A stretch of 29,244 nucleotides of DNA from DRPN01 sp964383915 (lineage in GTDB: Bacteria; Bacteroidota; Bacteroidia; Bacteroidales; VadinHA17), in NCBI GenBank assembly GCA_964383915.1, contig CAYLJE010000022.1:1-29244 (forward strand), written 5' to 3'. The notes below the pieces were generated by a model, which saw nothing but the letters and a program-made list of their open reading frames with translations, did not search any database and was not told the DNA's origin. Positions within the stretch are counted from its first letter, which is position 1. Every line of letters begins with the position of its first letter. Position numbers and translations under genes: made by a program. Of this stretch, positions 8,453 to 16,226 are shown piece by piece.

Positions 8453-8552
8453 NNNNNNNNNNNNNNNNNNNNNNNNNNNNNNNNNNNNNNNNNNNNNNNN
8501 NNNNNNNNNNNNNNNNNNNNNNNNNNNNNNNNNNNNNNNNNNNNNNNNNNNN
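8453..8552. other. Assembly gap, 100 N
   Basis: A run of exactly 100 N, the usual placeholder for a scaffold join of unknown real length. The flanks are noncoding: 32 bases after ygbA on the left and 56 bases before the hydrolase gene on the right. Genes may be missing here. Confidence 0.99.
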
Positions 8553-8573
8553 TGCCATAAAGTGAATAATAAT

Positions 8574-8581
8574 TATCTTTG
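8574..8581 (+). promoter_or_regulatory. Candidate -7 box upstream of the secreted hydrolase
   Basis: TATCTTTG matches TAnnTTTG exactly. The expected -33 TTTG would fall at 8551-8554, which reads NNTG: the last two bases fit, and the first two are lost in the gap. The predicted start is near 8588, about 20 bases before the ATG. Confidence 0.5.
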
Positions 8582-8608
8582 ATAAACAATAAATGAAATG
8601 ATTCTGAC

Positions 8609-9610
8609 ATGAAAATGTTTAAGTGGAAAAAAATAATCCTGACGTTTATAATCCTGGATTTTTTTGTTCTGATACCTTCAAATGCCCAACTGAATGCAAA
8701 AATAACTCCGGGATATGCCGCGAAGGATCTTTCACAGCTGGAGGCTGAGATTAACAGATCGGAAGCTTCCAGACTTACCATAAAAAAAGACAATGAAGCA
8801 AAGATTGTCTGGGCAAATCCTGAGAAAAAAGAAAAAACCAAATATGTTGTGGTCTATCTGCCCGGTTTCTCAGCCAGTTGGATGGAAGGTTATCCCGTAA
8901 ATGAGGATTTTGCCAAACGTTATGGGTGTAATTTATATCTGGCCCGTTTATGTTGTCATGGAATTGATACTACCGATGCACTGCTGAACCTGACACCGGA
9001 AAATTATCTTGCGTCGGCAAAAAAAACAGTGAAGATTGGCAGACAACTGGGAGATAAAGTCATACTGATGAGTACATCCACCGGAGGAACCCTCTCTTTG
9101 TATCTTGCCTCCGGGAATCCGTGGATATATGCATTGATTCTTTTTTCCCCCAACGTGGATATGGCTAATAAATCAACCAATATACTGGTAAAACCTTTTG
9201 GTTTTTTTATTGCTAAATTACTGAAGGGAAAATATATTAAATATAATGATCCGCCGGAAGTTCGGAAATACTGGCAGTCTATATACCGCATTGAAGCAGT
9301 TCGGGCACTGAAACAGCTTGTAAATGTTACCATGACCAAAGAGACGTTTGAGAAAATACACCAACCTTTGTTTCTCGGGTATTACTACAAGAACGATAAA
9401 GAACAGGATCCGACGGTGTCTATTCCGGGAATGCTTGAAATGTATGACCAGGTATCTACACCTTCTTCAAAGAAATGGAAAGTTGCTTTCCCAAATGCGG
9501 GGGTTCATCCCATTGCATCCGGTATCTTGTCTAAAGATGTGAAAACAGTGGAAGATAAAACTTTTGAATTTGCTGAAGAAGTGCTGGGGATGAAGCCAGT
9601 TAGCAGGTAA
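8609..9610 (+). CDS. Secreted alpha/beta-hydrolase fold protein
   Basis: This 333-residue protein has an N-terminal signal peptide (basic MKMFKWKK, hydrophobic core, cleavage probably after SNAQ near residue 27). The alpha/beta-hydrolase core shows an oxyanion segment VVVYLPGFSASW, a nucleophile elbow MSTSTGGTLS with S157, and a late histidine in NAGVHPIAS (H300). The acid is probably one of the aspartates in the segment around residues 255-270. The elbow reads S-x-S-x-G instead of the usual G-x-S-x-G. The substrate is unknown; ester or lipid hydrolysis in the periplasm is a reasonable guess. The MFS gene follows after 172 bases with its own promoter, so the two are probably separate units. 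Confidence 0.85.
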   Translation: MKMFKWKKIILTFIILDFFVLIPSNAQLNAKITPGYAAKDLSQLEAEINRSEASRLTIKKDNEAKIVWANPEKKEKTKYVVVYLPGFSASWMEGYPVNEDFAKRYGCNLYLARLCCHGIDTTDALLNLTPENYLASAKKTVKIGRQLGDKVILMSTSTGGTLSLYLASGNPWIYALILFSPNVDMANKSTNILVKPFGFFIAKLLKGKYIKYNDPPEVRKYWQSIYRIEAVRALKQLVNVTMTKETFEKIHQPLFLGYYYKNDKEQDPTVSIPGMLEMYDQVSTPSSKKWKVAFPNAGVHPIASGILSKDVKTVEDKTFEFAEEVLGMKPVSR

Positions 9611-9705
9611 CCACAGCTAAATTCTCTCTCTTTTCCGGTGACCTGAAAACAAATTCCCCGGTTCATGCAGGGAAGAACGGCTTTGGAATAAAATCTGATG
9701 GGGTT

Positions 9706-9739
9706 TTTGAAACAAGATTCCGGATTTTTATTACATTTG
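9706..9739 (+). promoter_or_regulatory. Candidate promoter for the MFS-GH2 unit
   Basis: TACATTTG (9732-9739) is a perfect TAnnTTTG. A TTTG lies at 9706-9709, with a 22-base spacer that is longer than ideal. The predicted start is about 35 bases before the ATG at 9783. Confidence 0.5.
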
Positions 9740-9782
9740 GTTTTCTTAAAAACAAAGGACCATACAACCAAGATTAAATGTA

Positions 9783-11015
9783 ATGAACAACAAAAAACCT
9801 AACCGCAGCCCATACCGCTGGGTTGTTTTAATTGTTTTTGCCCTGATCAATATTATTATCCAGATCCACTGGATCATGTTTGCTCCCATTACCGGGGATG
9901 CAGCCGCTTTTTATCATGTAAATGTGTTACAGATCGGAATGCTAAGTATGATTTTTATGCTGATTTATATTGTCGTAAGTGTGCCGGCATCTTATGTCAT
10001 TGACACATTCGGTTTGCGGGCAGGCGTTAGTTTGGGAGCCGGGTTAGTTATTATTTTCGCATTATTGAAAGCTTATTATCCCAATAATTTTACGGTCATC
10101 TTAATTGCCCAGGTTGGACTGGCCGTGGCGCAGCCATTTATTTTGAATGCTATTACAAAAGTGGGGGCTAACTGGTTTCCGTTTAAAGAAAGAGTGATGG
10201 CTGTCGGCCTGGGTACGCTGTCGCAATATATCGGGATTATCCTGGCGATGGCACTTACTCCCTTGCTGGTCTCTGCAAAAGGAATCCCCGGTATGCTGAA
10301 ACTTACCGCCTGGATTTCTGTGGGAGCTGCTTTGCTGGTGTTTGTCCTGTTGCGTGAAAAATCTCCCTATATTTCTGAAGAAACGGTAAGCATCGAACGT
10401 ACGGATGTCTTTTCAGGCCTCAGGTCTATTTTAAAAAACAGAAATATGTTGTTGCTTCTGCTTTTATTCTTTATCGGACTGGGTATGTTCAATGCTGTAA
10501 CTACCTGGATTGAGCAAATACTCGAACCCCGGGGCTTTGGATCCGAACAGGCAGGAGTGGTAGGTGCCATTATGATGTTGGGTGGGATTATTGGAGCATC
10601 CATTCTGCCGGTATTTTCTGATAAATCAGGAAAACGTAAACCTTTCATCTTCATTGCCATGGTAGGTATTCTTCCCGGTTTATATGGCCTTACTTTCTCC
10701 GACAGCTATGGTATTATACTGATATCTTCTTTTATTATAGGATTCTTTATCATGAGTGCCGGCCCCATAGGCTTTCAATATGGTGCCGAGTTGAGTTATC
10801 CTGCTCCTGAATCTACGTCACAGGGTCTGATGCTGATGGCGGGACAGATCTCCGGGGTGTTGTTTATTTACGGTATGGATAAATTCCGTGGAGTGACCGG
10901 GTCCATGACCCCGTTTATGATTGTCTTTCTTATACTTACCCTGTTTAATGCGATCCTGAGCTTACGACTAAAAGAATCGAAACTGGCAACAAGGAATGTT
11001 TCTTCCAAAATATAA
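9783..11015 (+). CDS. MFS transporter, FLVCR-like group
   Basis: This 410-residue protein has twelve hydrophobic segments in two six-helix halves. It shows the MFS loop-2/3 remnant YVIDTFGLRAGVSLG and the helix 4-5 region GLAVAQPFILNAITKVGANW and WFPFKERVMA. This region resembles eukaryotic FLVCR and related bacterial permeases, in which a WF(x)nER/A pattern follows an AQPF stretch. FLVCR proteins move choline or haem-type substrates; the substrate here is not known. The GH2 lipoprotein follows after 30 bases, probably on the same transcript. A link such as uptake of a sugar released by the glycosidase is possible but rests on position only. Confidence 0.88.
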   Translation: MNNKKPNRSPYRWVVLIVFALINIIIQIHWIMFAPITGDAAAFYHVNVLQIGMLSMIFMLIYIVVSVPASYVIDTFGLRAGVSLGAGLVIIFALLKAYYPNNFTVILIAQVGLAVAQPFILNAITKVGANWFPFKERVMAVGLGTLSQYIGIILAMALTPLLVSAKGIPGMLKLTAWISVGAALLVFVLLREKSPYISEETVSIERTDVFSGLRSILKNRNMLLLLLLFFIGLGMFNAVTTWIEQILEPRGFGSEQAGVVGAIMMLGGIIGASILPVFSDKSGKRKPFIFIAMVGILPGLYGLTFSDSYGIILISSFIIGFFIMSAGPIGFQYGAELSYPAPESTSQGLMLMAGQISGVLFIYGMDKFRGVTGSMTPFMIVFLILTLFNAILSLRLKESKLATRNVSSKI

Positions 11016-11045
11016 AGAAATTATTAAACCTTAATAAAATAGTAT

Positions 11046-12845
11046 ATGAAGCGTGCCAGACTGTTTTTATTGTTTCCTGTTTTTTTATTGATCCTTTCTT
11101 GTGGACAAAAACACATCGACTGGAAGGAATCAAAATGTCCTTTGCCTACGCAATGGAGTGACCAGGTGAGTATAAAGCATCCCTGGCCTGAATACCCGAG
11201 GCCTCAGATGGTGCGTGCTGATTGGCAGAACCTGAACGGATTATGGGATTATGCTATCGTCCCAAAAACAGTGGATAAACCGGTAAAATGGAACGGTACC
11301 ATCCGGGTGCCTTTTCCGGTTGAATCCTGCCTGTCAGGAGTACAAAAGAAGGTATCAGCTGATAGTGTTGTCTGGTATCATAAAAAGTTTTCTTTGCCGG
11401 GAAACTGGTCCGGGAAACAGATATTGTTACATATCGAAGCTTCAGACTGGGAAACAAAAGTCTGGTTGAACGGGAAATATGTTGGCATGCACCGCGGAGG
11501 TTATGATCCTTTCACGATGGACATTAGCGGTTATATAAAAGGTAGAACACAGGACCTGCTCATCTCGGTATGGGACCCTACGGATAAGGGAACACAACCC
11601 CGTGGAAAACAGGTTAATCATCCCAGGGGTATCTGGTATACCCCCGTTTCAGGTATCTGGCAAACGGTATGGCTGGAACCGGTAAACCGGACTTACATAC
11701 AAAGCTATCGGGTATTTCCTGATATCCGGAAACAGCGTGTTATCCTGAAACTGACAGCGCAACATCAAATGTTAGGGGATTCTGTAGATATCTTTGTCCG
11801 GTACCATGATAAAAACATGTCACACTTGTGTGCCGGAATAGGTGACAGCCTGGTACTGCATTTGAGAGAATTGCATCTGTGGGATCCCGAACACCCTGAT
11901 CTGTATGACCTGCAAATCAGTCTGAAAAAACAGGGAAAAGTAACAGACAGAGTGACCGGTTATTTTGGGATGCGTTCAATACGTATCGGCAAAGATAAAA
12001 ATGGCACTATCCGGATGCTGTTAAACGGCCGTTTTGTTTTTCAGGACGGTCCCCTGGATCAGGGTTTCTGGCCTGACGGCATTTATACCCCGCCTACAGA
12101 AAATGCTATGAAATACGATCTGGAAGTTATCAAAAAGATGGGCTTCAATATGTTGCGTAAACACGTTAAGACAGAGTCACGCAGGTACTATTATTGGTGT
12201 GATAAGATGGGCATTCTGGTGTGGCAGGATATGCCCAGCGGAGACCGTTATATCGGCCCGCATGATCCTGATATCGTAAGGTCTGATAGCTCCGTGGCAC
12301 AATACAGAAAGGAACTGAAGCATATGATCCTGACGAAATTCAACCATCCTTCTATTATTATGTGGGTGGCCTTTAACGAAGGATGGGGTCAGTTTAATAC
12401 GGCGGGTATTGTTGATTTTATCCGGAAAACAGACCCTACCCGTTTGGTAGATGCTGCCAGTGGATGGGCAGACCGTGGGGTAGGAGATGTCCTGGACATC
12501 CACCATTATCCGGATCCCAGAGCTCCCCGTCCACAGAGAAACAGAGCCATCGTGCTGGGAGAATACGGAGGCCTCGGGCTGCCTGTGGAAGGTCATACCT
12601 GGGTGCAGAAAAATTGGGGATACCGTAAAATGAATGATACTGTCGAATTGAAGAAGAAATATAAGAATTATTTTGAACAGATTATGCGATTACAAAATAA
12701 TCCCGGCCTGAGCGCCTGTATTTATACACAGATTACGGATGTGGAGACAGAAACAAACGGGCTGATGACCTATGACCGGAAAGTGATCAAAATGGATCCG
12801 GCTTTTTTGCGACGGGTTCATCAGGAAACAGGAAAAGAAAAATAA
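11046..12845 (+). CDS. Glycoside hydrolase family 2 lipoprotein
   Basis: This 599-residue GH2 enzyme has an N-terminal lipoprotein signal (hydrophobic core ending LILSCGQ, lipobox Cys 19), so it is membrane-anchored in the periplasm or at the surface. Domains are: a sugar-binding jelly roll (about 40-195, starting WQNLNGLWDYAI), an immunoglobulin-like domain (about 200-300) and a TIM barrel (about 315-595). The acid/base glutamate is E445 in WVAFNEGWGQ and the nucleophile is E506 in VLGEYGGLGL. Family 2 covers beta-galactosidase, beta-glucuronidase, beta-mannosidase and others, and the specificity cannot be read by eye. No SusC/SusD pair is nearby, so this is not a standard polysaccharide utilisation locus. 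The 3' end faces pfkA with 6 bases between. Confidence 0.94.
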   Translation: MKRARLFLLFPVFLLILSCGQKHIDWKESKCPLPTQWSDQVSIKHPWPEYPRPQMVRADWQNLNGLWDYAIVPKTVDKPVKWNGTIRVPFPVESCLSGVQKKVSADSVVWYHKKFSLPGNWSGKQILLHIEASDWETKVWLNGKYVGMHRGGYDPFTMDISGYIKGRTQDLLISVWDPTDKGTQPRGKQVNHPRGIWYTPVSGIWQTVWLEPVNRTYIQSYRVFPDIRKQRVILKLTAQHQMLGDSVDIFVRYHDKNMSHLCAGIGDSLVLHLRELHLWDPEHPDLYDLQISLKKQGKVTDRVTGYFGMRSIRIGKDKNGTIRMLLNGRFVFQDGPLDQGFWPDGIYTPPTENAMKYDLEVIKKMGFNMLRKHVKTESRRYYYWCDKMGILVWQDMPSGDRYIGPHDPDIVRSDSSVAQYRKELKHMILTKFNHPSIIMWVAFNEGWGQFNTAGIVDFIRKTDPTRLVDAASGWADRGVGDVLDIHHYPDPRAPRPQRNRAIVLGEYGGLGLPVEGHTWVQKNWGYRKMNDTVELKKKYKNYFEQIMRLQNNPGLSACIYTQITDVETETNGLMTYDRKVIKMDPAFLRRVHQETGKEK

Positions 12846-12851
12846 CAGAAT

Positions 12852-13973
12852 CTAATCCCCCAAACACGTTCCTACAAAACGTGCACTTTCAATCCAGGGA
12901 TGATTCCGGGGTACCGTTTTTCTTTTACCTACAACTTTCTCCAGGGGTACGGCCACCGCTTTTTTCCCTTTGGCAGCCACCATAATTCCGTATTTTCCTT
13001 CATCTATAAAACGAACGGCGGCGGTGCCAAGGCGGGTAGCCAGTAAACGATCTGATGCCGTAGGCGATCCTCCCCGTTGTAGGTGTCCCAGGATGGTTAC
13101 CCTGGATTCCAGTCCGGTAAGCTCTTCCAGCTCGCGGGACAACCGCATGGTGTTGTTTGAACGTAAATTTCCCAGATCTTTTAGCTCGCTTTTGATATTC
13201 ATGGTTTCCTGGGTATCCGTGACAGTTTTCAGACGGGCTTCCAGATTATTTTTCATAGCAGCCATTTCCTTGGATATAGAACCCTCGGCGATGGCTACAA
13301 TACTGAAGTTTTTGCCGGCGCGGCTGCGTTGCAGGATGGATTCTGCCACGTTGGTGACATCATAGGGTATTTCCGGGATCAGGATCACATCGGCACCGCC
13401 GGAAACGCCGGCTCCCAGTGCCAGCCAGCCAGCCCGGTGTCCCATAATCTCTACGACGATGATGCGGTGGTGGGAATGGGCCGTGCTGTGCAGACGGTCA
13501 ATGGCTTCGGTGGCTATGCTCAGGGCAGTGTCAAAGCCGAATGTGGTGTCTGTCATAGCAATATCGTTATCAATGGTCTTGGGCAGGGTGATAATATTTA
13601 ACCCGTGTTTCATCAAATGATAAGCATTTTTTTGTGTGCCACCACCCCCCAGACATATCAGGACATCCAGATGATGTTTCTGAAAATTGTCAACGATCAC
13701 ATCTGTCATGTCCATGACCTTATTACCTACCATCATTTTGTGGGGTTTGTCACGACTTGTGCCCAGGATGGTGCCCCCGACAGTCAGGATGCCGGAGAGT
13801 GCTTTGCTGTCCAACTCGATGAAACGGTTTTCCATCAATCCACGGAAACCGTCCTTGAAACCGATAACTTTCATATCGTAAACGCCCAGAGCCGCTTTCC
13901 CGATAGCCCGGATGGCCGCATTGAGTCCCGGAGAGTCTCCTCCGGCAGTCAGGATACCAATTAGTTTTCTCAT
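12852..13973 (-). CDS. pfkA: 6-phosphofructokinase
   Basis: This 373-residue member of the phosphofructokinase family phosphorylates fructose 6-phosphate in glycolysis. Motifs are GGDSPGLNA (11-19), the donor loop LGGGGTQKN (about 108-116), PKTIDND (131-137, with catalytic Asp), EIMGHRAGW (175-183) and LGHLQRGGSP near residue 293. The loop equivalent to E. coli GGDGS reads GGGGT, so the Asp103 equivalent is glycine while the Gly104 equivalent, associated with ATP use, is kept. The lysine in PKTIDND is more typical of PPi-dependent and group III enzymes, where E. coli has glycine. The phosphoryl donor (ATP or PPi) is therefore uncertain. The protein is about 50 residues longer than E. coli PfkA. 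It is transcribed alone. Confidence 0.93.
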   Translation of the reverse strand: MRKLIGILTAGGDSPGLNAAIRAIGKAALGVYDMKVIGFKDGFRGLMENRFIELDSKALSGILTVGGTILGTSRDKPHKMMVGNKVMDMTDVIVDNFQKHHLDVLICLGGGGTQKNAYHLMKHGLNIITLPKTIDNDIAMTDTTFGFDTALSIATEAIDRLHSTAHSHHRIIVVEIMGHRAGWLALGAGVSGGADVILIPEIPYDVTNVAESILQRSRAGKNFSIVAIAEGSISKEMAAMKNNLEARLKTVTDTQETMNIKSELKDLGNLRSNNTMRLSRELEELTGLESRVTILGHLQRGGSPTASDRLLATRLGTAAVRFIDEGKYGIMVAAKGKKAVAVPLEKVVGKRKTVPRNHPWIESARFVGTCLGD

Positions 13974-14008
13974 GTATCTTAAACTTAAATGATGTTATTC
14001 CTTCCCTT

Positions 14009-14036
14009 CAAACCTACATAAAATTTTTCATGCAAA
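14009..14036 (-). promoter_or_regulatory. Candidate promoter for pfkA
   Basis: On the minus strand TAGGTTTG (14016-14009) is a perfect -7 box. A second TTTG, part of TATATTTG (14040-14033), lies 16 bases upstream, which is a short spacer. TATATTTG is itself a perfect -7 match, so two start points are possible. Confidence 0.45.
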
Positions 14037-14085
14037 TATACACAGGCTGCATAAAAATATTTATAAACAGGTTCTCTCTGACCTA

Positions 14086-14165
14086 ATGAACTACCCCGGG
14101 GCAGCCCGTCCGCACGCTGTCGCTGAAGCTTCAGCGTAGGCGCATGGCGGCCGATGGAAGGCGGA
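14086..14165. other. GC-rich spacer island with a 16-base perfect palindrome
   Basis: The spacer between pfkA and the next operon is AT rich except for this stretch. It holds CGCTGAAGCTTCAGCG (14121-14136), which is its own reverse complement, flanked by GC-rich sequence (CCCCGGGGCAGCCC before, GGCGCATGGCGGCC after). No T run follows, so a simple terminator is not supported. It could be a protein-binding site, a REP-like repeat, or a remnant of transferred DNA. Apart from this island and the pfkA promoter boxes I see nothing in 13974-14200. Confidence 0.5.
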
Positions 14166-14200
14166 TTAGATCATTTTTTTATAGAGGAAATATAAAGAAT

Positions 14201-14326
14201 TTATTTCATAAAACCGGTCAGATCATCCATAATGATCTGGTTGTGCAGCAAATCATCGAGGGTCTCACGGTGTCTGATGAGATGGTGATGCTTGTTAAAA
14301 ATCATTACTTCTGCTATGTTAGACAT
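14201..14326 (-). CDS. Possible 41-residue small protein at the end of the kinase operon
   Basis: On the minus strand an ATG two bases after the stop of the APH-like kinase opens a 41-codon frame (MSNIAEVMIF at the start, DDLTGFMK at the end, TAA stop). The composition is balanced, with a histidine cluster (HHH) and an acidic C-terminal half. I do not recognise it. The tight spacing continues the pattern of the operon, which supports translation, but a frame of this size can occur by chance. Confidence 0.35.
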   Translation of the reverse strand: MSNIAEVMIFNKHHHLIRHRETLDDLLHNQIIMDDLTGFMK

Positions 14327-14328
14327 TG

Positions 14329-15267
14329 TTATTTTAACCATTGCCAGGCCCGTTCCGTTAATGCACGTATCCGCTCTGTTTGTCCGGGTTTTTGTTCGGT
14401 ACGGCAGTCACCTACATGCCAGCAGGCCATCCCCAGGGCTGTCCATCCGGTATAGGCGTCCAGACAGTTATTTTCTTCCTCGGTGAGCGGTCGGTATTGT
14501 TCATACGCTGTAAGAAATTGTATGATTTTTTTCCTGTCCGGCAGGTTTCCGGTAATGCAGAACCCGTTGATGGTCATGCCAATGTCAAATAAAAAATGAT
14601 CAATAGCAAATTCTTCGAAATCCAGGATGGCAGCCACGTGTCCTTCGGAAAATAATGTGTTATCCCGAAAAAGATCCCCGTGGATCAAGCCGGACGGCAA
14701 GGGGATATCCAGAAACTTTTTTGTTTTTTCAAAGGCTTCTATCCACATGGTTTTTGTGTCCCGGGTCATACAATAATCGTTATTTTGTTCCTGTATCCGT
14801 TTGAAGCATTTCTCCGGTGTGATAACATTGTCTTTCCTGGGAACCTCAGAGGCCGGTATGCTGTGTAGTTTCATCAGGGCACAGGCTATTTGCCGGATGA
14901 CTTCCGTGGTAGATTCCGGTGCATGACCATGGATGAAGTTATACACAACAACAGGCAAGGATCCAGTGAAGGTAATCATTTGCCCGTCTGTACGAACTAC
15001 AGGATAAGCTGCAGGATAATTATATTTTTTCAACACCTCCATCAATTGCATCTCTTTTTTTATGTTCTCCAAAGGTTGTTTCCTGCATATCCGGATCAGG
15101 TATTGCCCTTGTTCCGTGTAAGCCCTCAAATTGATATTGGCAAATCCTCCGCTTAGTGGTTTGATATCGTATATTTTCCCGGTGGAATAATAAGTCAAAG
15201 CTTCGGAAGCTAGTCGGAGAACCGGGGAATAATTTGATGCTTGTGAGGGTAGGTTTATCATATCCAT
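14329..15267 (-). CDS. APH / homoserine kinase II-like small-molecule kinase
   Basis: This 312-residue protein has the aminoglycoside-phosphotransferase fold. It shows a glycine-rich loop region LSGGFANINLRAY, a lysine/arginine strand (YLIRICRK), the catalytic HGDLFRDN (H196, D198, N203) and the metal-binding LDFEEF (D216). The HxDLFRDN form is typical of type II homoserine kinase (ThrB/ThrH) and of N-acetylhexosamine 1-kinases. No threonine-pathway gene is near; the neighbours are a PfkB sugar kinase (19 bases upstream) and a phosphohexomutase. Sugar anomeric kinase activity is therefore an attractive alternative. I chose ATG 15267 because the frame upstream of it lies inside the pfkB gene and is not family-like. 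The function is inferred. Confidence 0.85.
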   Translation of the reverse strand: MDMINLPSQASNYSPVLRLASEALTYYSTGKIYDIKPLSGGFANINLRAYTEQGQYLIRICRKQPLENIKKEMQLMEVLKKYNYPAAYPVVRTDGQMITFTGSLPVVVYNFIHGHAPESTTEVIRQIACALMKLHSIPASEVPRKDNVITPEKCFKRIQEQNNDYCMTRDTKTMWIEAFEKTKKFLDIPLPSGLIHGDLFRDNTLFSEGHVAAILDFEEFAIDHFLFDIGMTINGFCITGNLPDRKKIIQFLTAYEQYRPLTEEENNCLDAYTGWTALGMACWHVGDCRTEQKPGQTERIRALTERAWQWLK

Positions 15268-15286
15268 AACGGGTAGATAGAAAGTG

Positions 15287-16219
15287 TCAGGAGCTTTTCC
15301 TTTTGATAAAGTCTCTGGCAAAATCCATGGAAATATAATTTTCGTAATGGCGGCATACTTCCCCGGCCAGGGTGACACCCGTTTGCAGGATGGCTGTCCA
15401 TTCCGTTTTGCCGAGGTTCGGCAGATCATCCGGACCGGTACCTCTGCGGTATAGTTCATAAATAATGCCGGCATTAAAAGTGTCCCCGGCACCAATGGTG
15501 CTTTTGGTAACGACCTTTGGAACAGAAATCTGCAGGGACAACTCGGGCGTATATAGGTAAACAGCCCGGTTACTGGCGGTGTAAATGAGATATTTTACAT
15601 GCCGGGAGATAGCACGATAGGCTTCATCGGCATCACCGGCTCCGAAGATATTCCGAAAATCCTCATTTGATCCCCGTACCAGGGTGGCCATAGACATGTT
15701 CTGCAGGATACTCTTGCGCACGGAAGGGAGCGCTGACAAATGACCTTTTCTGAAATTGGGATCATACAGGACAAATACATTCTTCTTATTTGCTTCCCGG
15801 AGCATGCCCAGCAGTTTGGGACGAATGGCCTTATTTAACGCAAAGAATGAACCAAAAAGGAAAAAGTCATTCGAGGAGAACACCGGCAGGTCAACCTGCA
15901 GACGTTGTGCCGGGTAGTTTTTATAAAAAGAGTAACCGGCTTCATTTTGTTTATTCAAAAAAGCCAGAGAGATAGTGGTATTGAAATGCTTATATCTGTT
16001 GATAAAACGGGTTTCAATGCTGTTCTTTTCAAGGAAACGGTGAATGATATTGCCAACGGCATCCTGTCCGTATTCGCTGATGAAAGATACGGGAACCCCC
16101 AGCCGCCTCAGGGAGACACAGGTATTCAGCAAAGATCCTCCGGGCCAGGCGGTAAGGGGCTTACCGTCCTTAAACGTTATGTCATAAAGCGTTTCCCCCA
16201 AAGCATAGACTCTGTTCAT
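15287..16219 (-). CDS. PfkB-family carbohydrate kinase (fructokinase-like)
   Basis: This 310-residue ribokinase-superfamily protein opens with RVYALGETLYDI. It has the first signature AWPGGSLLNTCVSLRRLG (about residues 24-41), the lid and substrate region with ISEYGQDAVG, and the second signature KSTIGAGDTFNAG with catalytic base D246. The GE(x)LxD start is common in fructokinases, but substrate cannot be settled by eye. ATG 16219 fits the family start; an in-frame extension to 16342 lies inside the mutase gene. Seven bases separate it from the upstream phosphohexomutase and 19 from the downstream kinase, so the set is one operon, likely converting a hexose to its phosphates. Confidence 0.9.
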   Translation of the reverse strand: MNRVYALGETLYDITFKDGKPLTAWPGGSLLNTCVSLRRLGVPVSFISEYGQDAVGNIIHRFLEKNSIETRFINRYKHFNTTISLAFLNKQNEAGYSFYKNYPAQRLQVDLPVFSSNDFFLFGSFFALNKAIRPKLLGMLREANKKNVFVLYDPNFRKGHLSALPSVRKSILQNMSMATLVRGSNEDFRNIFGAGDADEAYRAISRHVKYLIYTASNRAVYLYTPELSLQISVPKVVTKSTIGAGDTFNAGIIYELYRRGTGPDDLPNLGKTEWTAILQTGVTLAGEVCRHYENYISMDFARDFIKRKSS

Positions 16220-16226
16220 AATTTTT

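Noticed and set aside
12970..13964. Several long plus-strand frames over pfkA
   Set aside because: All are antisense to a well-supported phosphofructokinase, and none has start context or motifs.
14219..14239. CAGATCAT-CCATA-ATGATCTG inverted repeat as a terminator
   Set aside because: It lies inside the possible small frame, the stem is short, and no T run follows on either strand.
15268..15495. Longer N-terminus for the APH-like kinase
   Set aside because: The extra 76 codons lie within the pfkB gene in another frame and do not resemble the kinase family.
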